DNA of 33,095 nt, taken from IMG/VR virus record IMGVR_UViG_3300031857_000778, positions 1-33,095 of that record; one strand, written 5' to 3'. Source of the stretch: a virus. Each line of letters opens with the position of its first letter. Within the stretch, counting starts at the first letter, position 1. Both the position numbers and the translations under genes were made by a program. This document shows, piece after piece, positions 30,546-33,095 of this stretch. Under the pieces are notes generated by a model. That model did no database searches. It saw only the letters and a list, made by a program, of their open reading frames with translations, and was not told where the DNA came from.

Positions 30546-31727
30546 ATGGCTATCCCAACAGGTACCCCTACCACCACGTCTAGCATCAGCAACCTCGTAC
30601 AAGCAGCATACGATCAGTATGTAAGAATGGCACTACGTTCCATTCCTGTTATGCGTTCACTTGCAGATGTTAAGCCAGTGCAACAGGCAATGCCAGGATC
30701 ATCAGTTGTTTTCTCAATCTATTCAGATTTGGCACAAGCTACATCTACATTGAGCGAAGCATCAGATGTTTCAAGCATTGCACTAGGTAACCCATCACAG
30801 GTTACAGTAACACTGAACGAATACGGTTCAGCAGTTACAACAACAAAGAAGTTAAACCTAACTTCATTCAACGACGTTGATTCAGCACTTGCTGACATCA
30901 TCGCGTACAACGCAGCAGATTCTATCGACAACGTTGTAGGTCAGGTCCTCTCAGCAGGAACTAACGTGATCTACTCAAACGGTCCATCAGGAACTGCTCC
31001 AACATCATCAGCAACAGTTCTACCAGGAGACACAATGACAGTTGCGAGCATTCGCAACGCTGTTGTATCACTTCGCACAAACAAGGCATTGCCTCGTATG
31101 GGTGAACTATATGCTGCATACCTACACCCACGTCAGTCAGCAGACCTACGCGCTGAGACTGGTACAGGCGGTTTCCAGGAGCTAACAAAGTACGTTGAGC
31201 GTACACCGTTCGTTGCTGGTGCAGTAGGCGTTATCGAAGGCGCTTTCATCGTTGAGACACCGCGTGTTCTAAACGGTCTAAAGTTAGCTGCTGGTATCAC
31301 ACCTACAGTTGCAATCACAAACGTCGCTTTGACATCTAACGTAGTGACAATCACTACTGCAGTTGCTCACGGTCTTGGTGTAGATCAGGTTGTAACAGTT
31401 GCTGCTACAACTAACACAGGCGTTAACGGAACATACACAATCGCGTCTGTTCCATCAACAACAACATTTACCTATGCACTTACAGCATCTAATATCTCAT
31501 CAGTTGCTGACACAGGTACTGTTACATTCACCAACAACTACCGTGCGATTATCGCAGGTCGTGAAGCATTGGCTGAAGCACAGGCTGCAGATATCTCAAC
31601 CGTTATCGGTCCAGAGATTGATGCGCTACGTCGCTTCCGCACAATCGGTTGGTACTACTTCGGAGGCTTTGCACGTCTTCGTGAAGCAGCTCTCTTCCGT
31701 ATTGAGTCATCTGCAACAAACGGATAA
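30546..31727 (+). CDS. Major capsid protein, N4-gp56-like, with inserted beta domain
   Basis: The 393-residue product follows the N4-gp56 capsid pattern: AYDQYVRMALRSIPVMRSLAD, SSVVFSIYSDLAQATSTLSE, QVTVTLNEYGSAVTTTKKL, then VGVIEGAFIVETPRV and a C-terminal GREALAEAQAADIS, LRRFRTIGWYYFGGF. Residues about 253-330 are an extra beta domain (AHGL, NGTYTIASVPSTTTFTYA) placed after the ETPRV strand, where decoration domains tend to project. The same domain occurs in the tail protein at the left edge. A modest AAAGG lies before the ATG. Confidence 0.92.
   Translation: MAIPTGTPTTTSSISNLVQAAYDQYVRMALRSIPVMRSLADVKPVQQAMPGSSVVFSIYSDLAQATSTLSEASDVSSIALGNPSQVTVTLNEYGSAVTTTKKLNLTSFNDVDSALADIIAYNAADSIDNVVGQVLSAGTNVIYSNGPSGTAPTSSATVLPGDTMTVASIRNAVVSLRTNKALPRMGELYAAYLHPRQSADLRAETGTGGFQELTKYVERTPFVAGAVGVIEGAFIVETPRVLNGLKLAAGITPTVAITNVALTSNVVTITTAVAHGLGVDQVVTVAATTNTGVNGTYTIASVPSTTTFTYALTASNISSVADTGTVTFTNNYRAIIAGREALAEAQAADISTVIGPEIDALRRFRTIGWYYFGGFARLREAALFRIESSATNG
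31302..31535 (+). repeat. FCCH-like beta domain, copy 2 (capsid protein)
   Basis: Coding segment of the inserted domain in the capsid gene, matching the tail-protein copy at 412-645 at roughly half of aligned residues by eye, including AHGL, NG-Y-I and TTTFTYA. The insert is bounded by normal capsid sequence on both sides. Confidence 0.75.
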
Positions 31728-31744
31728 TTCCGTCAGTGCAACGG

Positions 31745-31770
31745 CAGGGGGAGGGGAAACTCTCCCTCTG
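31745..31770 (+). other. Hairpin after the capsid gene
   Basis: CAGGGGGAG/CTCCCTCTG forms nine pairs (one G-T) around an eight-base loop, with no T-run. It may stabilise capsid mRNA or partly lower downstream expression. Confidence 0.5.
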
Positions 31771-31790
31771 TCACTTATGAAAGGTTGGAT

Positions 31791-32117
31791 ATGGCATACA
31801 CACTAACAACTCCGTACCAGTGGCAAACCTGGGGCGCAGGCTATAACGAGTTCACTCCTTATGCTCGCCTTGCAGGTCGTCGCTTTATTGGTGGAACTAT
31901 TGATGGTCCTATCGCACCTAGTATGACAGATGTAGCACGTGGTCAGACAATCATTGTTAATGGAACTACCGTTACTTTGACATTGACTCCAAGCCAAGAT
32001 GAACTAGCAGCAGCTAGTTACTACTTCCTTGGTGGACACGAGTACGAGATCAGTAATGAACAAGCACAGGTTCTTATTAACGCTGGCTACGGCGATTATG
32101 TGACACCGATAGTATGA
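31791..32117 (+). CDS. Small head or head-tail protein
   Basis: ATG 31791 with GAAAGG upstream is preferred to TTG 31785. The 108-residue product is aromatic and beta-rich at first (YQWQTWGAGYNEFTPYARL), with a segment TIIVNGTTVTLTLTPSQDEL and a final helical/turn part (SNEQAQVLINAGYGDYVTP). Immediately after the capsid gene, a capsid accessory or connector role is likely. Overlaps the next gene by 4 bases. Confidence 0.78.
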   Translation: MAYTLTTPYQWQTWGAGYNEFTPYARLAGRRFIGGTIDGPIAPSMTDVARGQTIIVNGTTVTLTLTPSQDELAAASYYFLGGHEYEISNEQAQVLINAGYGDYVTPIV

Positions 32118-32386
32118 GTTTACATAGACGAACAACGCATCCAGAGTATGTCGAAGACTGCTTTGGCTGCAAGATTGGCGAACTAGAGTTGAGCGTAGGT
32201 GTGGCAAACCACAGAGGTATACCTACTGCTAAACAGCACGATAAGGAACTACAGTCCTATTACGATGCTACAAGGCAAGGTATAGAACCTCGTTCAACAA
32301 AGAGTAAAGATATAGATGCAGCAGTTAAACTTTCCAACGAAGCTGGTAAAGCATTCGATGGGATCTCAATGACCTTCAAAGACTAG
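32114..32386 (+). CDS. CFGCK-motif head-region protein
   Basis: The 90-residue product starts with HPEYVEDCFGCKIGELELSV, a Cys-x-x-Cys motif seen in small proteins of actinophage head operons, and continues with a charged helical tail (DIDAAVKLSNEAGKAF). The function is not known; position suggests head completion or assembly. ATGA overlap with the upstream gene. Confidence 0.75.
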   Translation: MSLHRRTTHPEYVEDCFGCKIGELELSVGVANHRGIPTAKQHDKELQSYYDATRQGIEPRSTKSKDIDAAVKLSNEAGKAFDGISMTFKD

Positions 32387-32394
32387 GAGAAACA

Positions 32395-32517
32395 ATGCCA
32401 AACGTAGACGGAAAGAAGTTTCCATACACAGCAAAAGGTAAGATGGATGCAAAGAAAGAAATGAAAAAGAAGATGATGAAGAAGGCATCTGTTAAGAAGA
32501 TGGGGAAGAAGAAGTAA
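32395..32517 (+). CDS. 40-residue Lys-rich peptide
   Basis: AGGAG lies before ATG 32395. The product begins MPNVDGKKFPYTAKGKMD and ends in a Lys/Met-rich stretch (EMKKKMMKKASVKKMGKKK). The strong positive charge suggests DNA or RNA binding in the virion. The stop overlaps the next ATG. Confidence 0.65.
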   Translation: MPNVDGKKFPYTAKGKMDAKKEMKKKMMKKASVKKMGKKK

Positions 32518-32639
32518 TGGAAAACTACGAAGAAGATATTGCAAAGTACCCAACACCTGATAAGCAGTACGAAGGTGCTATGAAGTTTCAGTCTTACGAA
32601 TCAGTACAGACAGGTGCAATGGGAAAGTCTGCTAAGTAA
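32517..32639 (+). CDS. 40-residue hypothetical peptide
   Basis: ATG 32517 overlaps the previous stop (TAATG) and its own stop abuts the next ATG. The product begins MENYEEDIAKYPTPDKQYEG and ends GAMGKSAK; Tyr-rich and polar. No family recognised; packing is the main support. Confidence 0.6.
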   Translation: MENYEEDIAKYPTPDKQYEGAMKFQSYESVQTGAMGKSAK

Positions 32640-32918
32640 ATGGCAAAGTCTCCAGCGTGGCAAAGAGCAGAGGGCAAAAACCCAAAGGGTGGCCTGAACG
32701 CAAAGGGTCGTGCCTCTGCCAAAGCGCAGGGGATGAACCTCAAGCCTCCAGTCAAGAAGGCTGAGGCTGCCAAGTCTCCTAAGTCTGCAGCAAGACGTAA
32801 GTCTTTCTGTGGTCGTATGTGTGGGATGAAAGCCAAGAACACTTCTAGTAAGACAGCTAAAGATCCGAACTCAAGAATAAACAAGTCACTACGTGCTTGG
32901 GATTGTAGTTGCAAATGA
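32640..32918 (+). CDS. Basic DUF6321-like protein
   Basis: The 92-residue product starts MAKSPAWQRAEGKNPKGGLN, a pattern of DUF6321-type phage proteins, continues KSPKSAARRKSFCGRMCGMK with a Cys pair, and ends SRINKSLRAWDCSCK. It is very basic. Family assignment is from memory of the motif order; function unknown. ATGA overlap with the next gene. Confidence 0.75.
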   Translation: MAKSPAWQRAEGKNPKGGLNAKGRASAKAQGMNLKPPVKKAEAAKSPKSAARRKSFCGRMCGMKAKNTSSKTAKDPNSRINKSLRAWDCSCK

Positions 32919-33079
32919 AAAAGAAAGCAGCATTCTGGGATACAAAGAATCCTAAAGAGAAGTCAAAGAAATTAACGCCAGCACAAAAGGCGTCAGCAAA
33001 GGCACGGGCTAAGGCAGCAGGACGACCTTATCCAAATCTAGTAGATAACGCAGCAGCATCTCGTAAAAAGAAGAAGTGA
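32915..33079 (+). CDS. 54-residue Lys/Ala-rich peptide
   Basis: Starts MKKKAAFWDTKNPKEKSKK and contains SAKARAKAAGRPYPNLVDN, a motif also found in other phage basic proteins, ending RKKKK. ATGA overlap with the DUF6321-like gene supports it. DNA binding or condensation is a guess from charge. Confidence 0.68.
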   Translation: MKKKAAFWDTKNPKEKSKKLTPAQKASAKARAKAAGRPYPNLVDNAAASRKKKK

Positions 33080-33088
33080 GGTAGATAG

Positions 33089-33095
33089 GTGGCAC
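33089..33095 (+). CDS. Possible start of the next gene, cut by window edge
   Basis: GTG 33089 with GAGG about eight bases upstream might begin the next virion gene (first codons GTG GCA), but only seven bases are visible. Confidence 0.25.

Overview
The window is most of the genome of a tailed double-stranded DNA bacteriophage; no bacterial chromosomal gene is visible. It encodes a large terminase, portal, scaffold, major capsid protein, large virion proteins, endolysin, holin-like proteins and a phage replication set. A WhiB-family regulator (6299-6568) points to an actinobacterial host, because that family is confined to Actinobacteria and their phages. The A/T-leaning codon use would suit a low-GC aquatic actinobacterium, but that is inference. 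No integrase, tRNA or CRISPR array was found. The first gene is open at the left edge, and the tail genes expected downstream of the capsid block are absent, so the window is a linear cut of a larger or circular map.

Layout: (1) 1-3014, plus strand: end of a large tail/virion protein, then a lysis cassette (small membrane protein, M15-type endolysin, holin-like protein) and a strong terminator. (2) 3077-3310, minus strand: a lone zinc-ribbon gene. (3) 3426-10472, plus strand: a tightly overlapped replication/regulation operon. It holds a proteasome-beta/HslV-like protein, a PP-loop enzyme, a Cas4-like nuclease, WhiB, a RecA/DnaB-like ATPase, an Hjc-like resolvase, a primase split into zinc-finger and TOPRIM genes, an Nmad1 protein, a sigma-like protein, another nuclease and small zinc-ribbon proteins. 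It ends at a terminator facing the next block. (4) 10573-16003, minus strand: about 24 very small, translationally coupled genes, many Cys-rich, ending in a membrane-anchored lysozyme-like protein and a cytosine-C5 methyltransferase split in two. (5) 16004-16886: a non-coding divergent region with G-rich tandem repeats, palindromes and a leader terminator. (6) 16887-33079, plus strand: the virion operon from TerL and portal through four large virion proteins, scaffold, N4-gp56-type capsid protein and a run of tiny basic proteins.

The most notable points are: the proteasome-like protein with its catalytic Thr directly after the initiator Met; the Cys-rich microprotein operon whose ribosome-binding sites are written into the C-termini of the upstream proteins; one beta-rich domain present in both the capsid protein and the tail protein; the split primase and split methyltransferase; and related leaders before the two main plus-strand operons. 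Many small genes listed here are shorter than 60 codons. They were read by hand and rest on stop-start overlaps and Shine-Dalgarno sites.
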